DNA of 64,000 bases. It comes from Mya arenaria (lineage: Eukaryota > Mollusca > Bivalvia > Myida > Myidae). Under the pieces are notes generated by a model, which saw only the letters and a list, made by a program, of their open reading frames with translations, had not been told where the DNA came from and ran no database searches. Positions 12,300 through 23,304 of this stretch are shown one piece after another. The position numbers and the translations under genes are program-made. The stretch spans positions 31,912,756 through 31,976,755 of the forward strand of contig NC_069135.1 of NCBI RefSeq assembly GCF_026914265.1, given 5' to 3'. How positions within the stretch are numbered: position 1 is the stretch's first letter; each line of letters opens with the position of its first letter.

Positions 12300-12399
12300 C
12301 TGCGCATGCGTAGTACTGTATTCAATTTTATTTATTTACTTCCGGGTAATGACAGGAACGATTATTCTAGTAAATAAGAAAATATTAAGTAATTGAAAG
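12295..12399 (+). promoter_or_regulatory. Putative promoter and non-coding first exon of the SH2-WW gene
   Basis: TGCGCATGCG at 12301-12310 matches the NRF1 palindrome and ACTTCCGG at 12338-12345 matches an ETS/GABP site. Both are typical of TATA-less animal promoters. A splice-donor-like AAAG|GTAAAG lies at 12399/12400. It could join the acceptor TTTTTCCAG ending at 13880, which opens a short 5' UTR before ATG 13942. The link is inferred from order, spacing and motifs only. Confidence 0.4.
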
Positions 12400-12589
12400 G
12401 TAAAGTTGATTGGTAATATTGATATATAGTTTACACAATATATATTTGATATTTCCCTCATGGAAATTGTCACAAAGGTAGTGATTTTATCCAGTTTACT
12501 TTACTGACAGCCCAGACAAAATAGTATATTGCCTTGGAACTCAGAAATATATTGTAGACAGATAGATATATCAGGGTTTCCGCCAGGCC

Positions 12590-13880
12590 TTTATGACTTG
12601 TCGGAGCCAACGTCCATTCATGCAGCGAGGCTAAGTACCGACATGTATAAATCGCACTGACATGCCTTAATTCCTGCAGCTAACATCCTTATCAAAATAG
12701 TTATATTGACAATTCAAAGCTTTTGTATCAGTTGATAAATAGCATGAAAGCCTGTCTGCCGTATAATTGCATGATGATCTGCTTTTGTATTTGCAATGGT
12801 TGACTGTTTGCAGAAGGTGTGTCATGAAAATTTTGCTCGACGCAACATCCAATCGCTTTCGTGGCTCTCCCCACCATGATAAATTGGCATTAGGTGTGAA
12901 ATACATTGGACCTTCACTTTTCCAATCAAAAATAGTATGGCCTTCGATTTTAAATTTAACAGTGATGTGCTTATTAATGGTTGCACTCAATTTAATGCGA
13001 AAAATCCACGCTGCACACAGCTTTGCGTCATTCTACAAATTTGGTCAAGTTGAAATTTTGGCATTGCATCTTGAAAATACATTGAAAATCTAAAATATTT
13101 CACACAAGCAGAAAATACCATTATTTATAGATGGTTACCCATGTGAGAACCCCATTGAAGTCACTAGATTCCACCCTGACATTGCAATTCAATCTCCTCA
13201 TGCCTCCCATGAGTCAGGCGATCTGATCATCCTTCAAGCAAAAACATTTATGCTCCTGTCTGAAAATGACTTCAGCCAGTATGAAAGTGAAGGAAGCTTG
13301 CGATATTGTCGTAATATAATAAAATCTTCATACTCTCCTATCTGAATGACTGAGTGTTCGACGTATTACTTGATAGCATTTAATTTTTGAATATCTGTGT
13401 ACAAAAGCATGATTCACGCAACCCCCGCTTTTTATGTACAAGGTCAGCAGACTTCAGGGAGGCCGCGTTTTACACATTTCACTGAATACGTCACTGGTGT
13501 CAGTATAAACATAACTACTTACTACTGTGTCTTTGAAGAATACTGAATAAGAAAAATCAATTTTTGAGCTAAGAATGCAGGAAATCATACCATTTGCATT
13601 ACAATTATAAAAAAATCTTGATGTCCAGTTCAAAGAATATAAATAACAAATATATAATATATACAAAATGTATGTACATGTATGGAAATTATTTTTGTTA
13701 TAAACATTATATTGTGTTATGCAAAGACATTATGGAGTACTTTTTCATAGCTTATTAAAAATGGCAATCCCTGACAATTAAATTTTCAGTGAGAGGTGCA
13801 ATTTTTCTACATGAAAATTTGGTGTTCAAAATTCAGGTATTGTTCATCAAATCAAACATTTTCATTAACGTTTTTCCAGG
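12590..13880. other. Probable 5' intron of the SH2-WW gene
   Basis: If the first exon at 12350-12399 is real, this is intron. It contains overlapping open frames of about 108 codons on both strands near 12667-13093. These have no recognisable domain and no convincing splice context. Confidence 0.35.
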
Positions 13881-13941
13881 TTCATAGTTGATAATGTTAC
13901 CACCCTTGCTGCCTGTTGGAAGAGTCTGATGTGATTCCGGC

Positions 13942-16900
13942 ATGGCCAATGGATTTGATCCTCATATGTCTTGGAGAAGTTTACCCTACTTCCATGACCA
14001 CTTCAGAACTACAGAGGAGGTTTGTGAACAATCACATGTACATGTAAATTTAGCATTGGATATACATGTACATGTAGTTCATTTGAAGAATAACAACAAC
14101 ACAAATGTTATTGTTTCATTACAAATTAAGTATAAATCATTTAATATTTTATATGGTAAAGAAGGTATAATTCCCAGAGTGTTTAATTCATAGAAATACA
14201 ATTGGGTTATTAGAACTGCATTTTGATCAGGGGTTGTATTCAATTCCAACAGATTTTTGCAGATTCAAAATCTGCAAAAAGTAGTGATGTTCCGATGATC
14301 GATTATAATCGAAAATCGATTGGTTGGGCCTGAAATCGCCGACAATTGATAGTATTTAGTTATAATCGATTATCGAAAAAAATAAAATAAAAATATAGTA
14401 GTAAGTGTTCAGATGTTATCTTTAACAAAATGGCTGATGAAAGCCACAATGAGCAAGAAAATGAACTATTTTTTATACAACAACACTTAATAACTTCAAT
14501 CATAGACATAAGGTATATGCATATAATGATTAAGAGTTTAATACTGTACATGAATAAAACTACAACTCAGGTACTATCTAGTCTTTTGAAAACCGATTGT
14601 ACTATCGATAATCGGTTACATGAGTGGAACCGATCATCGATAGTAAAATTGCAACCGATTCCCAACACTAGCAAAAAGACACTTGAGTCGAATATGGCAC
14701 AAATCAAAACACTATTAATTTCCCTTTCATTATTTGTATTACTGGTTTAAATCACTTTATAGACATGTTATTACATAAATTATGACACAACATCATTACA
14801 TATTAAGATGCACTTTAATGAAGCACTATTTGGTTTAATGACATTATTTTGACAGTGCACAATGATACTTGTTATAATCACAATTATATTGCAACAGAGT
14901 AGAATTGGGCTGTATTGGATGTTGAATACGGGCTACATATTTTGACATATGTTGTGAGTGGGGTTTATTGACTGATATAATTAATAGGGTTATTAGTACT
15001 GCGATTTGATCCGGGAGTTTGTATTCGATTTGAATGGAATTTTACAGATTCAGATTTCAAGAGGTGTTAGCCGAGTGAAATCAAAATCTTCAAAAATCCA
15101 AGAGAGTCGAATCCAACATTTCAGATCAAAACTCAGTACTAATAACCCTTTTATCATATGCATTACTGGTTAGATCACTTAAAAGCCACATGTTTTCATA
15201 ATAAATGTCATTTTAATGAAATTTTGTTATGTTTTATGATGTCATTTTAACATCGCGCAATGATATTTGTTATGGCGTGACATCACAAGAGTGGAATACG
15301 GCCGTATTACACTGGGGTGGAATACGGACTACTGTATTTTGCGACATGTATTGCGTGTGGACTTATGATGGGTTTATAATAAACTAAAATACAATATAAG
15401 CAATACATAAAAAAGTTACAAATACTCAGCTAATCTTTACTCTTTACACTTCCAGGTGGCCAAGTTTATAAAGAAGAGAGCCAAAAACAAGCCTTATCAT
15501 TTCCTACTCCGACCAAGTAACAGAGACAGGTCAAGGCTCACAGCATCAATATTGTAAGTCTAGAGGGTAATTGTTGAGCTTTAACTTTATTATGCTCCCC
15601 TTCGAAGAAGAAGGGTATATTGCTTTGCACATGTCGGTCGGTCGGTCCGTCGGTAGACCAAAGCTTGTCCGAGTGATAACTTTTCACATGAAAATAGGGC
15701 CTGACCAGTAGATGACCCTTATTGATTTTAGGGGCCATTGGGTCAAAGGTCAAGGTCACAGTGACATTTAACACAGAAGATTGTTTATGTGATAACTTGA
15801 CACTGCCTGCACCCATGGCCCTCAAACTTGACTTGGAGGTCCATGCATATCTCATTCAATTGTCCACATAATCCTAAGCACAAGATGGCAAGCCCTGCAC
15901 TGGTTAAATGTTTTCTGGGCTTGCTCAAGTTCTGGGTTTGTTATAGCAATGCTAAATCAAAAATGTAGTGCCAAGCACTAGTTTAAGAATTCGGGCTTGT
16001 TCGTCCAAAAACATAATTTCGATGACTGATATGATATCCATGGTTACTGTAGTTTTAGACATATTCCAAAATGTATTATTTTTGTATGATATAGAGGATA
16101 TTTGTTTATTTCAGTGTAAGATCGTATTTTATTTCACGAGTGTCATAGAAAAACATATTTTCACGAGTGGCGAAGCCACGAGTGAAAATGTAGTTTTTTT
16201 ATGATCACGAGTGAAATTAAATACGATCTTACACTGAAATAAACAAATTTTCTGTTTCTTTTATGCTTATTTTCGGAGTTTTATTTGTTTTTTATTTATT
16301 TCTGAATTACCCTCTTTTTTGAAAAGGGTGGGCTTTACGCCGCTACCCGTGGGGCGCCCCTCATGCATAATTATAGCTGTCAACTTTTCTACTTTCGGTT
16401 TGCTGAGAAATAGTTCTCTGCTATTCATTCTTATTGCTTAATATTCGCTCGTTTTTTATTGCAAAGCTTTATGAATAGTAAACATGAAGTATTATTAGTG
16501 CACTAATGTTCCAAAAAATAATTAAAACACTTTTTATTTTAACCAAATTACTACGCCGCTATTTATAGAATGAAAATTTGGAAGGTCAAATGTGTTAGCA
16601 AAACAAATGTGGATACTCATTGGATTTTAACCATTCTTCTTAATTTAAGACTGGATATACGCGTGTTTTTAAAGTAAGTTAATTTTCAGTCATCTTACTG
16701 TCAGAGACCAGTCTGTTTCGCTTTAAAATGTTTATTTTCCGGAAGAGTAAATGCCCGCTAGTTTGTTGACACATTTTGAGAGGTGGGTGGGGTAAAAAAT
16801 ATCGGATCTATCTGTAAATTGTTGTGTGAATTCTCCAGGAAGCTCATTTTACGTACTACAACGGTTAACAGTTCAAAATACATTTGAACGATGCTATAAA

Positions 16901-19838
16901 ATTTTATTTATGTTCGAACAGTTGTTTTTGTCTGTAATTTGTTTGGAATGAAAGCAAATGTTCGAACATTCAGCTTCAAAGATCAGTAAAATGTTTGATA
17001 AACGGGATAACCGGTAATAAACGGTAAGTTGTTAATTTCCAATTATATATTTATTTAAATTTATAAAATATTTCTTTATTTTTTTAAACATTTTTTGACA
17101 TAATTTACTGAAGTCCAGTGTTCTGTTTTGACCAAGGCAAGTACATGTAACAACAAAGGATTTTAAAAGTAGTTCTGAAAATTGATATTTTCACTCCTTA
17201 TTTTGCAGTGAAAATATCAAATTGATATTTTCACTGTTGCTATTTCACTGTTAAAACCCCATATTTCATTGTAAAGCATGAAAGAAAATGAATTTATTTG
17301 TTTGGGAAATTAGGGCTGTGGATAAAGTACCAAAGATAAAGAAAACAGAGCAAATTGAAGCTTCTTTATTATTTCTGTTGAAAATAACACAAAACAATTG
17401 AACACTCAACAATTGAACGTCTTATGTTAAAAGACTAAAACTTTCTTTTTGGTGAATGGTAGCTACCAGTAGATTTACTGATTTTTTATTTTATTTTTTT
17501 TAATAATTGTTATCATTCAACTTTGATTCCTAAATCCAACTTCACATTTCTAGGATAAATTAAGCAGGTTACCAAATTTTATTGTATAATTGATACACAT
17601 TGGTATGTTGTTTTCTTTCATGCTTTACGATGAAATATGGGGTTTTAACAGTGAAATAACAACAGTGAAAATATCAATTTGATATTTTCACTGCAAAATA
17701 AGGAGTGAAAATATCAATTTTCAGAACTACTTTTAAAATCCTTTGTTGTTACATGTACTTGCCTTGGTCAAAACAGAACACTGGACTTCAGTAAATTATG
17801 TCAAAAAATGTTTAAAAAAATAAAGAAATATTTTATAAATTTAAATAAATATATAATTGGAAATTAACAACTTACCGTTTATTACCGGTTATCCCGTTTA
17901 TCAAACATTTTTAATACTAATCTTTGAAGCTAAATGTTCGAACATTTGCTTTCATTCCAAACAAATTACAGACAAAAACAACTGTTTGAACATAAATAAA
18001 ATTTTATAGCATCGTTCAAATGTATTTTGAACTGTTAACCGTTGTAGTACGTAAAATGAGCTTCCTGGAGAATTCACACAACAATTTACAGATAGATCCG
18101 ATATTTTTTACCCCACCCACATCTCAAAATGTGTCAAGAAACTAGCGTGGCATTTACTCTTCCGGAAAACAAACATTTTAAAGCGAAACAGACTGGTCTC
18201 TGACAGTAAGATGACTGAATATTAACTTACTTTAAAAACATGCGTATATCCTGTCTTAAATTAAGAAGAATGGTTAAAATCCAATGAGTAACCACATTTG
18301 TTTTGCTAACACATTTGACCTTCCAAATTTTCATTCTATTAATATCGGTGTAGTAATTTGGTTAAAATAAAAATAGTGTTTTCATTATTTTTTGGAACAT
18401 TAGTGCACTAATAATACTTCATGTTTACTATTCATAAAGCTTTGCAATAAAAAACGAGCGAATATTAAGCATTAAGAATGAATAGCAGAGAACTATTTCT
18501 CAGCAAACTGAAAGTAGAAAAGTTGACAGCTATAATTATGCATGAGGGGCGCCCCACGGGTAGCGGCGTAAAGCCCACCCTTTTCAAAAAAGGGGGTAAT
18601 TCAGAAATAAATAAAAAAACAAATAAAACTCCGAAAATAAGCATAAAAGAAACAGAAAATTTGTTTATTTCAGTGTAAGATCGTATTTAATTTCACTCGT
18701 GATCATAAAAAAACTACATTTTCACTCGTGGCTTCGCCACTCGTGAAAATATGTTTTTCTATGACACTCGTGAAATAAAATACGATCTTACACTGAAATA
18801 AACAAATATCCTCTATATCTTCCATGGAATATAATTTAAAATATTGCCCATATCATCTTGAAATGCTGATTGCAGAGGAATCTTGAGAAATGAAATTTAA
18901 AAAGAAAATCTTGCTTTTCTAACATATTTCGCCTTGCTTATTATCTGTCTTACAATATTATCTATATTGTAAAATCTGGCATTGGTATATATAGTTAATA
19001 TAGGTTAAAATAGTTTTTTGTATACTAATGTGCTTCATTGTCATGTTTCAGCTGCTCTGATGACAGTGTACGGCATACGACCCTAATGTCTGAACCTGGG
19101 GGGAAGCATGGAACCTTATATTTTCTAGTGCCAGAAAAGAAGTTTGAGTGTGTTGAAAGCCTGGTAGATTATTACGCGAGCAATCCAGTGAAAAATCTTG
19201 AAAATGTAAGCAATGTGTACCTTCGCAAGCCAATAAAAAGGGATGACTGGGCTGAAGGAAGTCTTGATGGTGACTCATTAAAGCGAAGTGTTTCAAACAG
19301 GAGTATAAACAGTAATCAAAGCAATGGAAGTATTTCACGTATGGCACAGAGCATGTCATTCGATTCTGGAAGTAGTGCAGGAATGTCAGTGCCAGCTCTT
19401 CCGATGAGACCAAGGACCCAAAGCAACGGCTCCAATAGCACGATTGGGTCCGTGCAAGCAAGCATGCCCTCAAACATGTCTTATTTAAGTAGCAGACCAC
19501 CATTGCCGTTACCTCAAGCTATAAACACTCAAAAAGATGATGGCCCGTATATGTATTCGAAAGCTCGTGATGTGTCTGAGGATATTTCAGAAAAGTTAAA
19601 GGATGTGTTGAAATCAAGTGAACGTTGTGAATGTGGCATTCCACGGCATTTGGCAGAGTTACCAATGGGTTGGACGGTTCATTTAAGTAAAGATGAAATG
19701 TCGAAAGGACGTTTGTTTTACCAGAATGATGCTGGTATTACTTCGTGGACAATGCCCAATGATGTTAAAATGCAACTTACGAAAAAGCACATACAAAATT
19801 TAACCCGTATTGACCCGAACTGGAAATTACCACACTGA
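13942..19838 (+). CDS. SH2-WW domain adaptor-like protein, three coding exons
   Basis: Coding exons are 13942-14019 (phase 0, donor GAG|GTTTGT), 15456-15553 (acceptor CTTCCAG, donor ATT|GTAAGTC, phase 2) and 19052-19838 (acceptor TTTCAG, TGA at 19836). Together they encode 320 residues. Residues ~9-105 form an SH2 domain spanning all three exons: a helix with FRTTEEVAKFIKKRA, then YHFLLRPS with the phosphotyrosine-binding Arg at 45, RHTTL, and SLVDYYASNPV. A Ser/Asn-rich linker (~130-215) carries proline motifs PALPMRP and RPPLPLP and a PYMY tyrosine pair. Residues ~262-296 form a WW domain with W266, FYQND and W291-T-M-P. SH2 domains bind phosphotyrosine and WW domains bind proline-rich peptides, so a cytoplasmic signalling adaptor is inferred. 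There is no kinase, phosphatase or other catalytic domain. I do not recognise a named family with this pairing. An in-frame TGA at 13927 supports ATG 13942 as the start in this exon. Confidence 0.85.
14204..15390. repeat. Tandem duplication of a ~390-bp MITE-like unit in intron
   Basis: Unit 1 (14204-14986) and unit 2 (14987 to ~15390) begin GGGTTATTAGAACTGC and GGGTTATTAGTACTGC. They run in parallel through GATCAAAAC, CATTACTGGTT-like, GACATTATTTTGACA/GATGTCATTTTAACA and GAATACGG words. In unit 2 the first 162 bp (14987-15148) are bounded by perfect inverted 15-mers GGGTTATTAGTACTG and CAGTACTAATAACCC. Unit 1 is longer only because of the insertion at 14282-14670. It lies in the first coding intron of the SH2-WW gene. 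Confidence 0.7.
14282..14670. mobile_element. hAT-type MITE with perfect 8-bp target duplication
   Basis: A 389-bp element starting TAGTGATGTTCCGAT and ending CCCAACACTA (TAGTGTTGGG reversed). It is rich in inverted ATCGAT/ATTATCGAT words and is flanked on both sides by GCAAAAAG (14274-14281 and 14671-14678). Eight-base duplications with TAGTG/CAGTG ends are the hAT signature. It interrupts another repeat whose two halves rejoin when it is removed. The open frame at 14430-14750 crosses the element edge and is not a gene. Confidence 0.85.
15590..15880 (+). mobile_element. GTCGG/AGGTCA bivalve-type dispersed element, partial
   Basis: It starts TTATGCTCCCCTTCGAAGAAG, then TCGGTCGGTCGGTCC, then the tract GGGTCAAAGGTCAAGGTCAC at 15740-15759. 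I recognise this layout as a repeat common in bivalve genomes. Similarity fades after about 15880. It sits about 40 bp after coding exon 2 of the SH2-WW gene. The arrays of GGTCAAGGTCA-like units at 31850-32720 look related. Confidence 0.65.
16103..16253. repeat. Small hairpin element at the left tip of the palindrome
   Basis: TTGTTTATTTCAGTGTAAGA at the start and TCTTACACTGAAATAAACAA at the end are exact inverted copies. The centre is GTGGCGAAGCCAC flanked by CACGAGTG words. It is ~150 bp and nearly self-complementary throughout. Confidence 0.85.
18655..18808. repeat. Small hairpin element at the right tip of the palindrome
   Basis: Mirror copy of the hairpin at 16103-16253, with centre GTGGCTTCGCCAC. 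It begins TTGTTTATTTCAGTGTAAGA and ends with the reverse complement. Being self-complementary, it reads the same on either strand. Confidence 0.85.
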
Positions 19839-19976
19839 TATACATGTACATTGTGGGGTAAACTTAATCATCTTTGACTAGCTAAGATAGTTTTGTTTCT
19901 ACTCCATTCTAGATTCTCATCACAGACCCCGATTGTCAGAAGTTCAAGAACCCAGGGGCTACATGTGTATATTTAT

Positions 19977-20304
19977 TACCACTCTTAAACTTGGCCCAAA
20001 AAATATGTTTGGTTAGGGTTACATCCTTTTCCAAAACAGGTAGGGTAGGTAGGCTTTTTTTTTTTTTTTTTTTAAACTTTATATAAGAACGTTAATGTCA
20101 TTATTGACGAATGCTGTAAAAGTAACATTCGGAATAAAGCTTTTAACTACATATTAAACACACACATTTATGACTTGTATTTTTTTTTTTTTTTTTTACC
20201 AATTGACTTTAAAAACAGTATTGTCAGCGCCTATTTCGTAGGTAGGGTCGGGTAACCCAAAACAAATGTTTTTTGTTTTTTATTGGGCTTTGTTCTTAGT
20301 GGTA
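19977..20304. mobile_element. MITE with TACCACT ends downstream of the SH2-WW stop
   Basis: The left end TACCACTCTTAAACTTGGCC and right end GGGCTTTGTTCTTAGTGGTA are imperfect inverted repeats, with inner GGTTAGGGTTAC and GGGTAACCC words. It includes two T-runs of about 20 bases. Starting 138 bp after the stop codon, it may lie in the 3' UTR. Confidence 0.65.
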
Positions 20305-21487
20305 CCTCCGTGATTCCTTTCAGTATATTGGCCAGTTATATTTACTGTCCAACTAAACCACTTGGATTCTTGTGTTAAATTTAAGGCAGTTATTGAATAT
20401 GCTTCAAGCCAATGCTTTTACTTTGACAAAATATAATGTTGGAAAATATCTTAAGTTCTGACAAACAGAACCATTGCTCCAGCCAGGATTTGAACATTCA
20501 AGGGCAGGGTGCTAGGTAAGAAAGGGCACTTTTGATGCGCATTGAATAAGCCTTTATCGTTCACTTGCAAGTGCCAATGTTCAATTCTTATTGTGTATAT
20601 GTGGTTATTACTTTCAATACTAAAATTTTGTTATGAATACTTATTTCTGAATATTGACTTTATCAAACAAAAGGGCACAGCAGGGTGTAGTAGAAAGGCA
20701 GAAGGGGCAAGCAATGGGCCCCACCCTGCTATTTAGGCCTAACTAAGGTGCTGCAGAACTATTATAAAATGAAAATGAAACCACAAAAAATCATACTGCT
20801 TGCCAAACTCCTGCTTCCAATTTAGCCTTTGTTAATGTGATGAGAATCTACTATATATTTCTCTTGAAGTGATGTTGTGTTTATTTGTTGTTGTTGTTGT
20901 TGTTAATATATAAGTGAAATTTCTGTCTTTCATTCAATAACAGTGCCTTCATTGTATTGCTTAATTATGTTAATAACCAATGTAAAGTTAAAGGAGTTTT
21001 AGATGGGTAGAAATGTAAGGCATTGCTGTAGATGATAGTATGCTTGTACAGCTGATTTATGCATGTATGTTTATAATAAATATAAGGGTGGCTTAATATT
21101 ATATGAGGAAAAGTAAAGATTATTTAATTTTCTAATTTTTATAAAAAAAATGATGAAAATTTAACTTTTTATGCACAGTACTTAAAACTAATATTAATTA
21201 ATAATTGTCACTCACAATGATTTTGTTTAGTATTAAAATTATTAATGTGGTGATTTTAATATGATGCTTTTTTCTGTCATGTAAAATGTAATAAAATAAC
21301 AATATTGTTGTGGAAAATATAAAACTACTGGTTTTTGTGGTGATTTTTACATGTTTCCATGACATTGTTACAGTTAAGTACCAGTTTCTTTAATATATGA
21401 TATGATGCGCTGATTGTTCAGAACTTAGTTGAAGTAAACAATGTTGGGTTTTCTCATTGTTGTTAACTTTCAAATATTTACTGCTCT

Positions 21488-21737
21488 GGCCCGGATTTCT
21501 CGAAACTTCTTAAGTCCCTTATAACAGGATTAAGCTAAACTCATTATTTTTGCTGTTCTATAATATGCGTTATATTAACAGCTTTAAGTGGTTTTAGAAA
21601 ATATATAAGAAAAATCTGTATGCTAATTAGAAGAAACCATTTTTTATCTATCAAAAATCATTATTAGTATGTATTTGGGCTAATTGAAATAAACAACTTA
21701 AGCCTGTTAAGCTTAAGAAGTTTCAAGAAATTGGGGC
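21488..21737. mobile_element. MITE with GGCCCGGATTTCTCGAAACT ends
   Basis: A 250-bp element. The left end GGCCCGGATTTCTCGAAACT pairs with the right end AGTTTCAAGAAATTGGGGC read in reverse. The homology continues inward through CTTCTTAAG and an AACAGG-TTAAG word. No coding content. Confidence 0.7.
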
Positions 21738-21814
21738 ATGGTAAGTTAATGGACACATGTATGATCTGCAGTATTTCTAACAAGCTTTGAGGCAACTGTA
21801 GCAGCTTTACTTGT

Positions 21815-22175
21815 TTAAAGCTGCACTTTTACAGATTGAACGATTTGGCATCTTTTTTATTTTTTGCCCTGAAACGAGCCAATTTTTGCGAAAATCCATG
21901 GAAACCAGTTATATAAGACTGCTGACAAAAAATTGGATTGAAGATTTTTATATTTAAGTTCAAAAATTGATGTTTTATGCATTTTTCTTAAACTGTTACG
22001 GGTTAAGCCATAAAACATTAATTTTCGTACGGAAATATGAAAATCTATGATGTGATTTTTTGTAAGCAATCCTATATCATTGGTTTGCAGATATTTATGC
22101 AAAAATTTGCTCTTTCCAAGACAAAAATAAAAAAAAAGTTGTAAAAATGGTATATCTGTGAGAGTGCAGCTTTAA
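21815..22175. mobile_element. TTAA-flanked MITE, GCTGCACT family, copy 1
   Basis: Ends are TTAAAGCTGCACTTTTACAG and CTGTGAGAGTGCAGCTTTAA, inverted repeats in TTAA targets. The interior contains ATGGAAACCAGTTATATAAG and two inverted blocks around GTTTTATGC/CATAAAAC. Related copies are at 31401-31668 and 61349-61716. Confidence 0.8.
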
Positions 22176-22957
22176 GTTAAATGTATAAGCACATCATAAA
22201 GAAGTTCACAGTTAATAGTTAACAACAACGCAGTTAACAATATTGTTAACTTTGACAGCAAACTTATGCAATGGTGTAATATGTATTTATCTATGTTGAG
22301 TTTTACTAAATGTTATTCTAACTACTTCCTGGTGGTTTTGTTTTTATTTAGGATAATGTAAACAGTGCTTAAGGGTTAAAGTATGTTAAGAATATATTTT
22401 CTGATTCATGTTACGCAGTTTCCTTTTATATCAATCAAAAAATCCTTTCAAAGTTTTTGCATGTATATGAGAAAGCGGCTCAGTGAACAGAACATTCTTT
22501 GAATGCAGGAATTACCGCATTTCTACTTAAACTTGAGTTTATGAAACAAGGAAGTTAAAATTTCTATTTAAAATTATCATTTTAAAAGATAGCTGATTTA
22601 ATTTCTTGCATGATTTTTTTTTTAAATTACCGATACATGAATGGTTTATTTATGTCGTTAATGAATGATTAAGTATGATCTATCAATGCTACACTATACC
22701 TTCAAAGAGCATATTCGGTTTCTTTCTTATCTTAAATACTTCCTTTTATGCAGACACTATGCAGCATTTTATGATAATCAAGCACTTTTGAAAATTGATT
22801 GTTCATGCATGAGGTCACCAATAATTGATGGGATATTAAGGAAATCAATAATCTCCCTGAGATTCTATAATGGTATAAAAAAAAAAATGTACAGTATAAT
22901 ATTAACAGTGATTTTTAATCTAATTGTCTTTGTCTTACTAAGTATCTGGGATTATTA

Positions 22958-23304
22958 TTAGAGTTTTAGCTGAAGAGTTATGTAAGGGTGATGCACCCTG
23001 TCCTTTTGGGTATCGCCCTTCTGCCCTCATGGAGACAACCTCTTGCCTTCATAGAATGAAATGCTCAAGTTGATCAAATAGTTCTTATGTTTTGAATGGA
23101 ACGTTAAGAGTATGATTTTAAATACACACACAATTTACAAATTTGGCAGATGAAACCTTTTATTACTTCAATTAAACACAATTCATTGCATTTTCTGTGA
23201 AATTCATGCTTCACAGTCCAACTCAAGGTGCCCATTCTCCCTGCATGGCACTCTGTCCCTTTTCTGCAGCACCCTGTCCTTTTTTAAGCATGGCTAAAAC
23301 TCTA
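22958..23304. mobile_element. Probable MITE with TAGAGTTTTAGC ends
   Basis: TTAGAGTTTTAGC at 22958-22970 pairs with GCTAAAACTCTAGA at 23293-23306. The interior carries inverted-like GATGCACCCTGTCC and CAGCACCCTGTCC words. The target duplication is unclear. Confidence 0.5.

Larger units (their letters stand above)
16088..18819. mobile_element. 2.7-kb palindromic foldback element in an intron
   Basis: The left arm 16088-17289 and right arm ~17611-18819 (about 1.2 kb each) are near-perfect reverse complements around a ~320-bp AT-rich spacer. The ends read GATATAGAGGATATTTG and CAAATATCCTCTATATC. Arm differences are scattered point changes and small indels, for example GTTGCTATTTCACTG against CAGTGAAATAACAAC, and CGCGTG against CATGCG. 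The outermost ~150 bp of each arm is itself a hairpin. No transposase is visible in arms or spacer. The frame at 18478-18678 lies in the right arm and is not convincing. It lies in the second coding intron of the SH2-WW gene. Confidence 0.85.

Noticed and set aside
12667..13093. Overlapping plus and minus open frames of about 107 codons
   Set aside because: No recognisable domain, no clear splice sites, and similar frames on both strands suggest chance.
22665..22961. 98-codon plus-strand frame in the gene-free stretch
   Set aside because: Starts at a non-ATG codon, has low-complexity hydrophobic composition, and ends at a MITE border. No domain.
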